From the NCBI GenBank assembly GCA_004352715.1, contig SCFE01000002.1:5506896-5570895 (forward strand): a stretch of 64,000 nt of DNA. Reading direction: 5' to 3'. Shown piece by piece: positions 21,865 to 34,297 of the stretch. Position 1 is the stretch's first letter. Each line of letters opens with the position of its first letter. The notes under the pieces are model-generated. The model had not been told where the DNA came from. It did not search any database and worked only from the letters and a program-made list of their open reading frames with translations. A program made the translations under genes and the position numbers. Source of the stretch: Hofstenia miamia (taxonomy: Eukaryota; Xenacoelomorpha; Acoela).

Positions 21865-22400
21865 ATAGTCATGCATTTGTGCTAGCCAACAGGCATAATT
21901 TGACCACAGTGTATGATTATGGGCATGTTTGTTTTGCATTCAAAAGCTGATTTGTTATAACCTAGATGTATCTGAAGACATAACCTAATGCAGTCCACAA
22001 TTTGTGCTGCAAGCATTGTAGGAACTATTTGTAGTCTGTAGATCAGAAGAGGAAACTCCCAAATCATTGCCAGTAACTTACTTAGTTATCATAATGAATA
22101 TGATACTAAATATAATTCTGAGAGAAATAGAACACAGTTTTGGTGAACTAAAATAAATTCTATCTGTTTACATAATGATTGACATTTATACAACCATTGA
22201 ATTATTACCTGCACTTTGTTTAGACATTGTAATTCATTTCTCTTGCAAATTTAATTGAGCAATGACACATGCTAAGTAATTGAGGGGACAATAATTAAAT
22301 AGCACCACAAAACTACAATAGCCAATCATGTCACTGCTATGTCATCCAGAGATTGAAATATTAAGGTAATAGTAAAATAAAAAATAATCATAAAATAAAA
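21865..22400. other. Non-coding part of Gypsy element 2, nothing recognised
   Basis: AT-rich sequence between the MITE and the third ORF region; it probably belongs to the 3' end of the retroelement. Confidence 0.4.
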
Positions 22401-22699
22401 ACTGGAAGGTCCCTAAGTGACTATACACACCCACTTGCTCAACTTAAGGTTGTGGTAATAAACAGATGGAAGACCCAGATACTAATTACTGTGTTTCCTC
22501 CACCATTTTGATTGCTAATACGTCATCTCAGCTGATGACATCAGTGTACTGGGGTCATTTTGTGACTTGCATGAGCAAGTCTGTTTTATAAACATAACAG
22601 GCTGATGTTCTTTAAGTGATGAATGATCGGGCAGTTTTTTCTGAGGTTGTTATGTTTCTGGGTGAACACATTGTGAAATCTTTCCTAGAGTCACAGCCC

Positions 22700-24620
22700 C
22701 TTGAGAGTGATAATTAGTGTTATCCCAGCATCTATGTTAGAGGTGTGTGCCTCACTTGCAACAATCTGTGTTTGCAAGTAGAAATGGATGAATACCCCAG
22801 GTAGAAATCCCATTTGAGTTGCATGGTCCATAAAAAGTGAGCAGAATTCTGTGACCTGTTGTTGAGTAATCTCATCTGGATTGGATACCTCTGCCTAAAA
22901 CATGGTTATTATATCAACATACTTAGTCACATTGTAGTACTTGGTGATTGTCTTGATGTTGTCAATCCACATTAAGTCTCCAGAGGCATGAAATAAGATA
23001 AGTAGTTGGGGATTTGACTGAAGAATTCAATCCTTGATCTTGTGTAGCTGCTTGTGTAGCAGTTGAACCTTTTGGAAGATGTCTCAGATTGTTAGTTTGC
23101 CATCAATGAATACTCTTTACCAGTTGTCTCCTTGGATGAGCTTGCCCTGACAATTTTATATTTGGGTGTCTGGCATAATCACTTAGCACTTATAAAAACT
23201 CTCACATAATTGATTGTGTAGATGGGCTAACACCTTCTTCTTTCCCTTCTTCAACTTCCAGGGTGGTAATATTAGCAGTTTAGTGATACAGGGAGAAGGG
23301 ATGCAGAGCAAGTTTTTGCCTTTCTATGTGGTTCTCCACTCTGCTTAAATCTACTCCCTGACTGAGGACTGCTGTACTAATTGCTACCAGGTAATTTATC
23401 TGGGCTTCTGTTATGGAATTTCAAAAACTGGTTTTCAGAACATGTGGCCTCAATTGGTCTATTTTGGTGGATGTTAAGTTGAGGTGAGCAGTGGTACATT
23501 CCACATCCAGTGCCAATTGCAGAAGTACCAACTCTTCCTTCAAAAACATTTCAGTAAGGCACCATTTTATCATTCCCAAAATATCTTTGACTTTGTTATC
23601 TGAGGAGAGTCTCTCATATACTATAAGATCAATGGCAAGGTCTTCTGGTTTATGCTTGATTGTTAGGATCTCTCTTCTTTTGTGATTGACCACTGTGGGA
23701 TGGAATGGGGTGTTGCTCCTTAAAATTTTTCCATATTAACTGCTTCTATTAGTTCCCTTATCTTGGGTGAAATTTGAACCATTAGAGGTAGCTAGTAGTT
23801 CCTCCTTTTTGTAGAATTGCTTGGGTGTTCTTATGACCTGATCAACAATGGTTATTGGGATGATCTCTCTGTCCATACTGACTTGGTGAGGTGTTTCAGT
23901 GATCTTGTTGTAGCCACATTCTGGATAATTCATGTGTTCACTGTTAAAAAGGACCTCAGCCTTGTTGTTCAGGTTGTGGCATTGTGGCAGTTTGAAGAAT
24001 TTCTTTGTAGAACCAGGTTTTCTCTCCATCATCCTCTGAGTGCACAATGGGCCATGTTTGTTATTAATGAAGTTGAATTTAGTTTCAGCTATAGCCCCCC
24101 CCCCACATGTACTTTTGAAGCACATCTGAAAAAAATTTTTTATATCTGATGGACATATTCCTAGCTTGTTGCAAATTAACATGGGAGACATCTTACATAT
24201 GAGTCTACTTGCCCCCACTAGTTGGGCATAATATTTTTCTATATTCTCCATTGTATTTTTTGTTTTCCCTAGGGATATTGGTGCAATGTATCTATTCAGC
24301 AACCAGTTTTTTTATGAACAATGCTGCAGGGCAAACAGCAATTTCATGCATGCACTTCTTTGCTAGTTTATCACAAGTGTTTCTATCCATTGGCACTTTC
24401 AATTGAGGCTCTTTTGTTAAAAATATGGCCAAGATCCAGGTGGCTCCTTGAGCATATATGTCTGATACAGATGGATCTGAAAATAATCATTCAGGTGGCG
24501 CACTGGATAGCAATGAAGTAGGGAAGGAATCTTGCCTCCAACTTGGATAATTTGTTTTTTCTTTCTTGTGACCACTTAGATCTAACTGTGGACAACAAAC
24601 TAATGGACTCCAAGTGGGAA
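22700..24620 (-). pseudogene. Gypsy element 2 third ORF region downstream of integrase
   Basis: Minus-strand frames at 23736-24302 (188 residues, Cys-rich, open throughout) and 23421-23693 (90 residues), with a further piece near 22700-22870, lie where Gypsy-type retroviruses of insects carry an envelope gene. The 188-residue frame contains CSxD, CxxG and PECG-like cysteine motifs but no recognised fusion peptide or furin site that I can point to. An envelope origin is inferred from position only. Frame changes separate the pieces, so no intact product exists. Confidence 0.4.
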
Positions 24621-25439
24621 GAATGGGAGGTTGGGGGAGTTATTGAGTCCCCTACATTAAAAGGCTTTCAAAATAAATTTAAGTTTGTATTTTTGGTGTT
24701 ACCAGCTCTGCCTGAGCTTGTGGAGGCATTGGTCCCCCCATGATGTGTCAGGAATTGGATGCTTCATTGGTCTGCTCTCCTAGTCACCAGGCCATTTGTT
24801 GCCCAGGCTAGGCAGGGATTGGCTCAGAACTTTCTCCTCATCCCTGTTTTCAAACACATGCTCCCTCAGACTGAGACATTTGTTTCCCCTGCCTTACAGG
24901 AGTGTTGTGACTGCTGTCATCATCCATCTTCCTTCATATCCTTTGGCAAGATGGGGTTGGCAACTTGTTCTTTTTTCATTCCAATTTCATCATTACTAAA
25001 GAAAGTAATTATGTTAAGGTCCCAAGCATTGGGATTGAAGTTATTTCTATTCCAAGCCCTACATCAAGGCATCACATGAGTACTCATGATATTATCAGGC
25101 TTGTCACAACATTTGTCAAACTCAACATCATTGAAGTCATCCTCACCAAATTATGTAAGGTTGTCAAATTGTTCATAACTGTTAATACCATTGTCAATTA
25201 AAGAAAACTCACTATTTTTGTCTACAATTACATGCTCAATATCCTTAATGGCTCTCTTAAGCTGCTGAAAATGAACTTTTTACTGTTCTTTAGAATGTAT
25301 GTATTATGATCTAGTACTTTCTCTATTGTGAATGGCCTTTGCCAGTGAGCTATAAGCTTCTGTACCTGTTTCTCATAATTTACCTGCTATGGGAGGTAAG
25401 AGAATCTTTGTCTCCACTTTTGTGGAGCTCTCCATACAG

Positions 25440-26230
25440 TATTTTGTATCCAAGTTTCACTTCTGCCTTATGGCTGATTCATTTGTATTGTGGCATATGG
25501 TGAGATAAATTTCATTCATATCATGCATTATTTGATTTACATACTTGTCCAAGGATTTCTCATGACAATTGGGTACATCATTGAAAGGCAAGTACTGGCC
25601 TCTTGTCCAAACACAGCCTTATATAGACTGACATCAGTGGTAGTGTGTACAGATGTATTATAAAAATATTCCACCATATCAATTACTCTTCTCCACTTTC
25701 TTCTAGTGGCTCAAGAGAGTGCAACTCAGATTAGTTTGATCAAGGTTTTATTTAGCCTCTCCACTAGACTGTTTGACTATGGGTGATAAGCAGTGATAAA
25801 TTTGTGTAAAGTCTCTAATTCTCACATGAGAGCTTTTATGAGGTTGCTCTCAAACTGGGGGCTGCAGTTTGTTACCAGCCTTTCCATGGGGCCAAGTTTC
25901 AGCACCCACTTCTTTATGATTTTTTCCCTGATGACATCAGCAGTTGTACTGTGTATTAGAATAATTCTGGCATATTTAGTACAATGATTGATTAGTACCA
26001 ATAAATACTGATATCCATTGTCATCTCTGGACAGCTGTTCCAGGTCCATATGAATGACCTCATTTGTTATCTTGGCTGGCCAGTTCTGTAGTTCAGTTCT
26101 TCTCTGGGAAATGGCTAGTTGACTGTAGCAGGCACTTTTCACATTTGTTGATGATATCAAAGACAGCTGTTCACACTATGATGGTGACATATTAGGAATT
26201 GAAGTTTTTCTCAGATCAGATCACACCTAA
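25440..26230 (-). pseudogene. Gypsy element 2 integrase remnant
   Basis: The 25822-26160 frame reads NWPAKITNEVIHMDLEQLSR, then GYQYLLVLINHCTKYARIIL and GPMERLVTNCSPQFESNLIK. These are the integrase core landmarks: xxDLxG with the first Asp, xxYLLVxxDxxTKYA (here N replaces the usual D), and DxGxxFxS (here NCSPQFES replaces D). The left continuation carries sequence for the rest of the core and C-terminal part. Replaced catalytic positions confirm decay. Confidence 0.75.
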
Positions 26231-26524
26231 AGTATTCTGGGTTAGCTAACCAGTTGTTGTGGCTTTTAACATAGAGGAGTCCTTCATTGTTTAATTTCCA
26301 GTTGTATTGTCTAAATTATTTGTTTGCAAGGGGACTCAACAGAATCAATGGTATTTAAACCTTTCATATGATTTCCCCAAGCAGTTTGTCCTGATGTTGG
26401 TACTTAATGACTTCATGTTCACTGATCTGATCTTTGATCATTATAGGTAAAAATGGCTTGCCTTAGCTATCAGCACTTATTTCAGGCAGAAGATTGTACT
26501 CAGTGGTTGGTATGAACCCAAATG

Positions 26525-26960
26525 TTACTTTTTCATGTAGTGGTTTTTCAAATCTCTTTCATAGCTGGGGAGTGCAGTACAATAATCAGTGTTGAGGTGG
26601 AGGTGACCAGGGTGGTGTTTGATCAAAAACAAAAAGTTGTTAAGAAACTTGATCCAATGTGTGATGATGTTTGACTTATCACCTAAAATTTTTTTCAACA
26701 AGGGGGCACTGTTGTACATGTGCACAATGCACAATTGTCCCAGGATATAGTACCTGAATTTCTGGAAAGACTCAACAAGGGCAAGCATTTCACACTTGGT
26801 TGTGTCATAGTTTGTTTCAGATGGCTTCAACTTACAGCTGAAGTACTGTATGGGGGCTCTCCATACAATTTATTATCTGGCTCAGCACTCCACTGATCAC
26901 AAAAGTGATGGCATCACAATTGATGATAAATTCCTTTTCATAATCTGGAGTGTTGAGGCT
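26525..26960 (-). pseudogene. Gypsy element 2 RNase H remnant
   Basis: The frame at 26525-26830 begins NYDTTKCEMLALVESFQKFR, matching the RNase H YxxxExExLAxVxxxxxFRxYLxG segment, then APLLKKI and HLNTDYCTALPS, the decayed HxxADxLSR end. Upstream bases encode the CDASxxG-like opening in broken form. Confidence 0.75.
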
Positions 26961-26999
26961 GGGGATCTTTTTCAGCTCTTGCTTAATGTTCTCTAGTTC

Positions 27000-27665
27000 T
27001 TCCTGCTCTTCCCAGGTCCATTTAAACTAGATGCTCTTTTTCAGTATCTGCAACATGTGCTGGGTCTTATCTGACGTCCTTTCTTGCTTTCAGCATCTCA
27101 ATTTTATCTAAGAAGTCCTTTGCATTGTTCTTAATGGAAATCCTTCCATGCTGGATAATGAGTCCAAGAAAGATCACCTTTTTCTGGATCAGTCAACACT
27201 TTTTCCCATTTACTTTCAGCCCAGCATTGTTGAGAAGGGTCAAAGTTCTTCCCAGCTTGTTGAGGTGTTTCTTGAACACTCACTACCAGGATGTCATTAG
27301 TGTATGTAGAAATTCCATGCTCTAACATATTTGTTCTGTTATTCAAGATTTTAATTACATACTGCTGATAAGGTGCAGGGTGCAGATCCTGAACACCATA
27401 TATTTCCACTCATACAAGCTGTAGTGTGACATAAAAGCAGTCTTTGAGATATTAGATAGTCTTATTGGCACTTGCCAGTATGCCTTGCATAAGTCAAGAC
27501 AAGAAAAGAATTGGTACTGACTGACTTCATACAACAGATCTTCATTCCTTGGTAGGGGATAGGCATTGTTGATGGTAACATCATTAAGTTTCCAATAGTC
27601 AATGCACAGCCAGTATTTTTCCCCTTGTCTGATAAAGACAGTAGGAGTGGTGTAGGGGCTGTTGC
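27000..27665 (-). pseudogene. Gypsy element 2 reverse transcriptase remnant
   Basis: The frame at 27131-27409 includes VQDLHPAPYQQYV then STYTNDILVVS, a degraded YxDDILV box with N in place of the first D. Upstream frames give RQGEKYWLCIDY (the KxGxWRxCVDYRxLN landmark), YPLPRNEDLLYEVS and FSCLDLCKAYWQV, with the first catalytic Asp. Several shifts separate them. Confidence 0.78.
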
Positions 27666-28049
27666 TTTATTGGATCATTCCAATATCTATGAGATCATAC
27701 AGTATTCTTCCTTGAGATTTTCAGGCACCCTTCATACTGGGAGACAAATCCATTTATTGGTAGTTGTCTCAATGACATGCTCCTCTCTGATGGCCTGGTC
27801 AACACTGATGGAGCTGTTATTGAAAATGTCACAGTGCTGACATAGCAGACTGGTCAAGGCACTCTGTTCCTGATGGTTGAGGTGAGCATGAGACTCTGCT
27901 GAGATGGGGGTATTGTGTCCTCCAAGGATATGTCATCTAGATTGTGAATGGCAGTGAAGATTGGAATTCAAACACTGGCAGCACTTTCAATGTGAATGGG
28001 CACTGCCACAATATCAAAGCCAGTGTGATCCAGTTGAGTGGAGAACTCA

Positions 28050-28900
28050 AGCTGTTTAGGACAGTGACACAAGTCCTTCCTTGCATTATGTAGCATGAAT
28101 CAAATAAAAATCAGATGCCTTTCCAGAAACCACTGCACTGACCATTGTCTGTTGTCTTTGGCAATAATGTGAATCACTGTATTGCATTTGGTCTTCAGGT
28201 GCCCTTTCTGATGGCAGCAATAACACCAGATTTCACTTTCAAGTGTTTTGTTGTTTATTACTCCTCCATACTTGGGGTTTCTCTTTTGACGGAACTAATC
28301 ACCTTCCTAATGGGGGGCAGGCAGGTCATCCTCTGGATCACACTTCAGTTTGAGCTGGCTCTGGAGATTATACAGGAATCCTCAACAAATATTTGAGAAG
28401 CAATAATGGCAGGAGTACTGAGGTGAAAGCTTGCTGAGCCAGAACAATCACTCTACTTGCATAATGTAATTTCAGATGTTGTCCTCTTTCTTAAAAGATG
28501 TTTCACAGAGGAGAGTCTTGTATTGCTGTTTGATGTGCAGAGCATGATAGTGGTCTTCAAAATAACCTGTGCATAGCTGATATTTGGTTTTGGTCTCCTG
28601 ATCGAGCATCATATACTGATTGTAGGCTAAGCCTTGCAGATACAAGGAAGTAGATAATGGCACTTTTTGACTGATGTGATATTGCTTCATGGTGATTTCT
28701 AAGAGAAAAATACCATTCATCAAAAGACTGAGAAACATCATCAATGCTACCAGCAAATTTGGGTAAGACAGACTGTTTGTGGAAATGATTGTTATCACTC
28801 AGGCCAGGTGAAAGAATCAAATGGGTGAAACAAGGCCAGTTATTAGCAGTGGACTTAATCAACATTCATGAACTGACAGGACTAGGAGTCACCTGTTCAA
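28050..28900 (-). pseudogene. Gypsy element 2 gag with zinc knuckle
   Basis: The frame at 28557-28865 contains LPKFAGSIDDVSQSFDEWYF, the typical capsid opening LPxFxG-xxDVxxWLxxF, followed by helices. Near 28188-28232 is a zinc knuckle, CYCCHQKGHLKTKC (CX2CX4HX4C). A frame shift joins the 28472-28798 and 28557-28865 readings. Confidence 0.75.
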
Positions 28901-29685
28901 CTGTAGGGGGTGCAGAGGTGGCATTCACAGAGACTGAGCAAGGTCATACCAACATTCCAATGCTTCCAACCAACAGAGGAGGCAGCAAGGGTGGCCCCTC
29001 CCTATGACTAGACAGGGTGGTGACTGTAAATAATGTCAATACAGGTGTTAAGGAAGACTGAGCAAAAGTATAAGCAATAGTGACTGGGGTGGTGTTCAAT
29101 GAAGAACAACTTCAAGAGTGACAACAAGGAGGAGATGAGGCTCAATGTTGTAACATGATTTGGGTCATTTTAGTAGTAAACTTTTCGCTAAAAGCAGCCA
29201 GTACGTCATCAAGAATTTCTCTGGTGATTCATTCACCATGGTTGAGAACAGGACTGGAAGAAGAGGCAGATTTTCTCAGGTAGGTACCACCTCGGCAGTT
29301 GATGCTTTTGCTGTTCGACTCTGGATCTGGATCTGCAAAGAATTGATATCTTCATGCATTTTCTGCTCCAACTGCTGATGCTGCAGATTTCTCTGAAATA
29401 ACTCTTCTTGTAGAGCTTTGATATGTTGCTGGTCCTCCCTCCACAACTGTAACTGTTTAGTTAAAGATTCTTACAAATATCTCAGTTCTGATTGCTGAGG
29501 GTCCCAGACAGGAACTGGAGACCATCTCAGAGTGCTGGGCCAAGAAGGGATCAGCAGAGGAGCGATGGTGGTATTCCAAATTCGTCTTGGATTACCAGGA
29601 AGAGAAGAACTGGGGGAAGAAGGTAACAACATATTAACTAAAGGCAGAACAGTGCAAAATAAACACTTTGAAGGTACCCGGGTGA
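28901..29685 (-). other. 5' internal region of Gypsy element 2
   Basis: GC-richer than the flanks. The minus strand carries a glutamine-rich, probably gag-N-terminal segment around 29330-29470 (codons for QLQLWREDQQHIKALQEEL-like sequence) with breaks. No primer-binding site could be matched to a tRNA from memory. Confidence 0.4.
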
Positions 29686-29880
29686 CTTAAGTATGCGAAG
29701 AAAATAATGAAAAACCATCATCAACATAATTGAATGTCAGCAATGCAGCAATGTTTTTCACAATTGGCCCTATTTTATTCTTAATGATGTTGTCCAACTA
29801 AATAGAACATTACTAATAACTTGGTTTGAGAGTGTACACTAGATTTTCTGACGCAGGTAAAAATATAGTATATATATATA
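29686..29880 (-). repeat. Right (5') terminal repeat of Gypsy element 2
   Basis: Direct repeat of 19984-20180 as judged by shared words along its length; it also ends in a TA run (29865-29895). Confidence 0.65.
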
Positions 29881-29895
29881 TATATATATATATAG

Positions 29896-30755
29896 ATATA
29901 TCAGGCACTCTATCTCAAAACCTGGCATTTATATATATGGTCACTCTGTCCCAAGAGGGCGCTCTGTCTATATACAAAAATATATATGTGGCACTCTGTC
30001 TTTTTTTGCAATTCTTATGTGGGAAAATGCTTTGTTTTATAAAAGTATAACGTAACCATTTTAATTTTTTCAAATATTGACCAATTTTTATCAAATGAAT
30101 GGTGTTTTCACATTTTTTATAGGAAGCCTTGCATGATCCCAAATGTGCTTTTCTTTTGGAATTTTAGAGCCAAATTTGTCCTATTCACGTCTACTATAAG
30201 ATCTTTTCCATGTTACATTTTTTCTAAGTAATGTGTGTGATTGTATTTGAAATTTTGAATGAGCCAGTTTCAAAAAATTCAAAAATTTGTATTTTCTGTC
30301 CAAGTAGTCCGTGTTTAGGAGGCCATACATTTGATAAGTAATTTATTGAAATATATGACTTAATTGCTGTTGTTTGCATTTTCTAAAATAAATTAGGGTT
30401 CACTAACTGAAATATAAATTTTGCAAAATTTCAAAAAAATAGTGGTCCGTAGCGCAAGAACTACATTACATAACTTTTCCGGAGTTGTTTTATTTGATTC
30501 TACATCAAAAATAGATTAAGAGGTCTGCTAAAAGCTAAGCACTATAGTATACAGTTCTTGCTACATGTGAGTAGATGCATATACTATATTGGCCTTCTCA
30601 ATTAGAGGTTTTACTGTAAATTTCCTGATTATCATATAGTAGGCCTTGGTCTGACATGTACTCATTTCATCTAAATTAGTATCAGAGATATTCTAAAACG
30701 ACCAATAATCCTAAAACAAATATGCAAATACAAGGTTATAAACACTAATATAAAA
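29896..30755. other. Intergenic; short CACTCTGTC repeats at its start
   Basis: Three near-copies of GGxxACTCTGTC lie at about 29938-30001 between short TA tracts. The remainder is AT-rich with no supported gene. Confidence 0.5.
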
Positions 30756-31120
30756 GTAAAAAAAATTCAGCCTTTTTGTCAATGACTCTTTGCCATTGTT
30801 CTGCTAACACAAAACTGCCATCTGAAAAACCTTTCTGCTTTGGAATCACTCCATGTGGTAATAATTAATTTCTTCAGAGCTGTTGTAATTTCTAACTTTT
30901 AAACAGGATTTCAGCTATTAAAATAGGTAATAATTGCTTTGGGCGATGTCAGGGGAATAAGGCGGATGAGTTAGCACAGCTAAACATATTTCATCCAGTT
31001 TTCCTTTTATTATCTTCGCAAATTAAGGGTGGGGTATATAATGCATGTTATGAAAATCTCCAGAGATCATGAGTCGAAGTTTCCTCTGAATGGCATCCTT
31101 TAATCTATCCAGGTGAGTAC
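30756..31120 (-). pseudogene. Mariner transposase C-terminal relic
   Basis: The minus strand reads LTHPPYSPDIAQSNYYLF, the hallmark HPPYSPDLAPSDYxLF block with the last catalytic Asp region of mariner transposases. It is preceded by a helix around RLKDAIQRKLR and followed, after a stop and shift, by SRKVFQMAVLC, MAKSH and DKKAE-like remnants of the C-terminal VIxxxGxYF tail. Stops disable it. No terminal repeats were identified. Confidence 0.75.
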
Positions 31121-31238
31121 AAAAATAATTAACATTAAGTGTACGTTTACATGCGTTTTACCGTTAGCAAAAATTTTCTTTACAAACCTTGTACTTGGTG
31201 TTATTGTTCAATAAACATATTTCGGCAAAATTTTTATT

Positions 31239-31274
<36 letters not shown>
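31239..31274. repeat. (TA)n microsatellite
   Basis: TA run; the IYIYIY frames across it are not genes. Confidence 0.95.
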
Positions 31275-31276
<2 letters not shown>

Positions 31277-31279
31277 CTA

Positions 31280-33371
31280 CAGTTGCTACAACTCAAAAAA
31301 TCACTTGAAATTATAGATATAAAATAAAACGACATATTTTCAAAAATTTTTTTACGTATAATAAACTCAATCAAAAAAGATTTGTCCCTCTACCTTGTAA
31401 GACATGCTATACAACGTATTCAATGCGAACTGTAAAATGCATCTATTTGATGTGTCACTAAAAATTTATCGTTTCTTTTGTTACCATTTTAGAAATAAAT
31501 CATTCTGGTGTCAATTGGGCGGCATTTTTGTAATTCGCTGTAATTATTTCATCGGTTGGCTATTGAAGTCATCATAATGCACATCTCATGTGAAATGTAT
31601 CTATCAGATTGCGTTTTAATTGACTAACAACGCACAAGCCGTTGGTGATATGACAAACACTTCGAACTTACGTATGAAAGGTAAGCTTGTTCTAAATTCA
31701 AAAGTATATTCCGATTGTTGAAATGATCTTAGACTAAAATCGGATCTAACTGCAAACAAAAATTTTGTATAGCAAAAAACGGTTGCATTGCATGCTATTA
31801 AAATTCAAACTTTGTAAAATTATTAAATAGATTACCTATAACATCTGCTTTAAAAAGTTAAGTGGTTTTTTAATAATGTGATATTTAATTAGCTTAAATA
31901 TTTCTAAGACATGCTTGAATTCGTTGTAATAAAGCATTAAAGTTGAAGATAGCAATCAGGGGAGTAGAAAGAAAACTCAATGTTCCAAAAAAGGCACGGT
32001 TTAATAAAGAAATTGGAAGCTTTACTGTAAAAATGGACTAATGCAATGTCTTTATAGTCTAATTAAAATAATGTGTATTCCTTGTTTTATCATATTTAGT
32101 AAATAGTACAAACACTTTCCAAGATTTTTAGTATTTATTTAGCAATCTCTTTTCCCTAGCTTCAAAATGAGTGGGGATAGGGGATCGTAGCCCCCTAGCC
32201 CTCACTACGCCCATGATTGCAATTAATGCTGATAAACACATTTAAGAGGAATTTTAAGAACTTACCCTAGTTCAATTTCGAATTTCAATATTTTTCATGT
32301 TACTTCAAACAATATAATTCATTAGAAAACTCTGTACACACTGTTGCCATTTTCTTGAAATTCAAAAATAGTTTAAAACACATTTTACAAAATACACAAA
32401 AAGCTTTCTTCAAATTTGAACTAACATGCACGTTCAATTCACTAGAACGAAACAAAAAACTTTCAGTATATTATTTGTTCTTGGATGACAAGAAACAAAT
32501 TTATTTACCATGAAAGTTCAAGCAAAAAATTTTAAATTTCAAAAAATTGTTTAAATAATTTCTAAAATATTATTGCGAATTTAATTAAACCGATTAGAAT
32601 AATTCAGAATATAATATTTGGAAATGAGTGAAAATTTTGAAAAGTTTATAAAAGTGAACGAATAGAAAATTTGCATTAACGGTATTTCAGCAAAAGTGTG
32701 ATATGAGAGAATGTAAATTTGCTTAATCAACCTAAGGGGAATCTCAAAATTCAAAAGCTAAGAATCAAAAATTGATTTCCAAATCGTGTTACGTAATTTC
32801 AATATTTTTCATAGTTCAAGTGGCTAATATTGGAATATTTTTCTAATTAATTTGTTTAAATTTTAATTTATTTTTAGTACATTCTGACTTAGTCTGAGAT
32901 TTTTAAGGCGAGTACACAGCCCTGATTGAATCTTCCAAAATGTGTCCAAATTTGTTTATTGTATACACTACAGTCCGAACCTTGAAAACTAGTGGAAACT
33001 CGCAAAAACTTTCCATAAAATTGTTTTTTCTGCAGCCATCGAATTGTTAATGCATTTTTCTAAAAAAAAGCTTTCCAAAAATTTTCTAATAATATAAGCC
33101 TACTATTAAATGTAGCAAAACTAAGTTCAAAACTAAAAATATTGACAAGGCTACTGCATTTACAATATACAAGGTAACGTCCGCAACGATTTTGGCAACA
33201 TTCTTTGAAAGCGGTGTGTCTTTCAGACATTAATAAATTTTATTTAAACAATTTTGACAAAATTTTCCTGATCACAATATTTATAGCGTAATAGAAATTG
33301 GCGCAGACTTAACGAAAATTTAACATTAGTAAAATTTACTTAGACTAATATAAATGGAAAATAAATTTTTG
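31280..33371. other. Intergenic, nothing recognised
   Basis: Low-complexity AT-rich sequence rich in AAATTT words. No open frame of useful length or splice-bounded exon could be supported. Confidence 0.5.
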
Positions 33372-34297
33372 TTAACACTAGCACTCCGATTATTTAATAC
33401 ACCCTTTAATTCCTAATCCGGTCATAAATGACCGGTATTTGTGTAGCATCAGACTTGTCAACGAGACGAGCTTCTAACGAGCCGAGCCGATCCGAGTCGA
33501 GCCGAGCTTGAGCATAGTATTGGATATACAACNNNNNNNNNNNNNNNNNNNNNNNNNNNNNNNNNNNNNNNNNNNNNNNNNNNNNNNNNNNNNNNNNNNN
33601 NNNNNNNNNNNNNNNNNNNNNNNNNNNNNNNNNNNNNNNNNNNNNNNNNNNNNNNNNNNNNNNNNNNNNNNNNNNNNNNNNNNNNNNNNNNNNNNNNNNN
33701 NNNNNNNNNNNNNNNNNNNNNNNNNNNNNNNNNNNNNNNNNNNNNNNNNNNNNNNNNNNNNNNNNNNNNNNNNNNNNNNNNNNNNNNNNNNNNNNNNNNN
33801 NNNNNNNNNNNNNNNNNNNNNNNNNNNNNNNNNNNTACGGCTCGTTGACAAGTCTGTGTAGCATTTATTACAGTGAGATTTATACAGGCATTCAGGTTCA
33901 TATTTAACAAACACTGCTACTGCTATCTGATGCAATATCCCACATAATTTCATTAAAAGTCCGCTTTGCTGCTTCTCTTGCCATTAATTTTAAACTAAAA
34001 CGACCAAAACTGTTAAATAAATGCTTAATATGAAGTATATTACTGCATAAATATAACTACACAAACGCATGCATGAAATGTTTAGTCTGGGTCACAAATG
34101 ACCGGTTTTTGGAGTTTAAGGGGTATTAATGATTTTTAATATCTAAGTCTGTCTGTTTTCCGAAAATGTCATCAATTCGTACTTTACAGCAGAATTAGTG
34201 AATATAACTTGTAAAAATTTTTACATTTAGGGAAGTAGTTGTTTAACAATTGCATCAAAAACGGTCACAAATGACCGGTTCAGAGTTCTAGTGTTAA
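33372..34297. mobile_element. piggyBac-like TTAA element with GGTCANAAATGACCGG palindromes
   Basis: TTAA at 33372-33375 and 34294-34297 flank ends that read CACTAGCACTCCGA and, reverse-complemented on the right, CACTAGAACTCTGA. TTAA targets with CACTAG-type ends suit piggyBac-like elements. Three subterminal palindromes of the form GGTCA-AAATGACCGG occur near 33418-33435, 34090 and 34262. A second inverted repeat (GACTTGTCAACGAG, about 33451 and 33842) encloses a CGAGCC-rich patch and a 303-N gap, so another element may be nested. No transposase frame is visible. Confidence 0.65.
33533..33835. other. Assembly gap, 303 N
   Basis: N run between two arms of the GACTTGTCAACGAG inverted repeat; frames crossing it are artefacts. 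Confidence 0.99.

Larger units (their letters stand above)
19984..29880 (-). mobile_element. Decayed Ty3/Gypsy element 2 (minus strand) with third ORF region
   Basis: About 195-bp direct repeats at 19984-20180 and 29686-29880 bound minus-strand gag, RT, RNase H, integrase and a further coding region. The order from the right is gag, zinc knuckle, RT, RNase H, integrase, extra ORF. Both end repeats finish in a TA run. Two MITEs are inserted at the 3' side. All domains carry stops or shifts. It differs from element 1 in sequence and layout. Confidence 0.75.

Noticed and set aside
24543-25201. Plus-strand frames of 66-106 codons within Gypsy element 2
   Set aside because: Antisense shadows of the decayed minus-strand retroelement.
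33406-33953. Several 117-159 codon frames across 33.4-33.95 kb
   Set aside because: They exist only because the 303-N gap has no stops.
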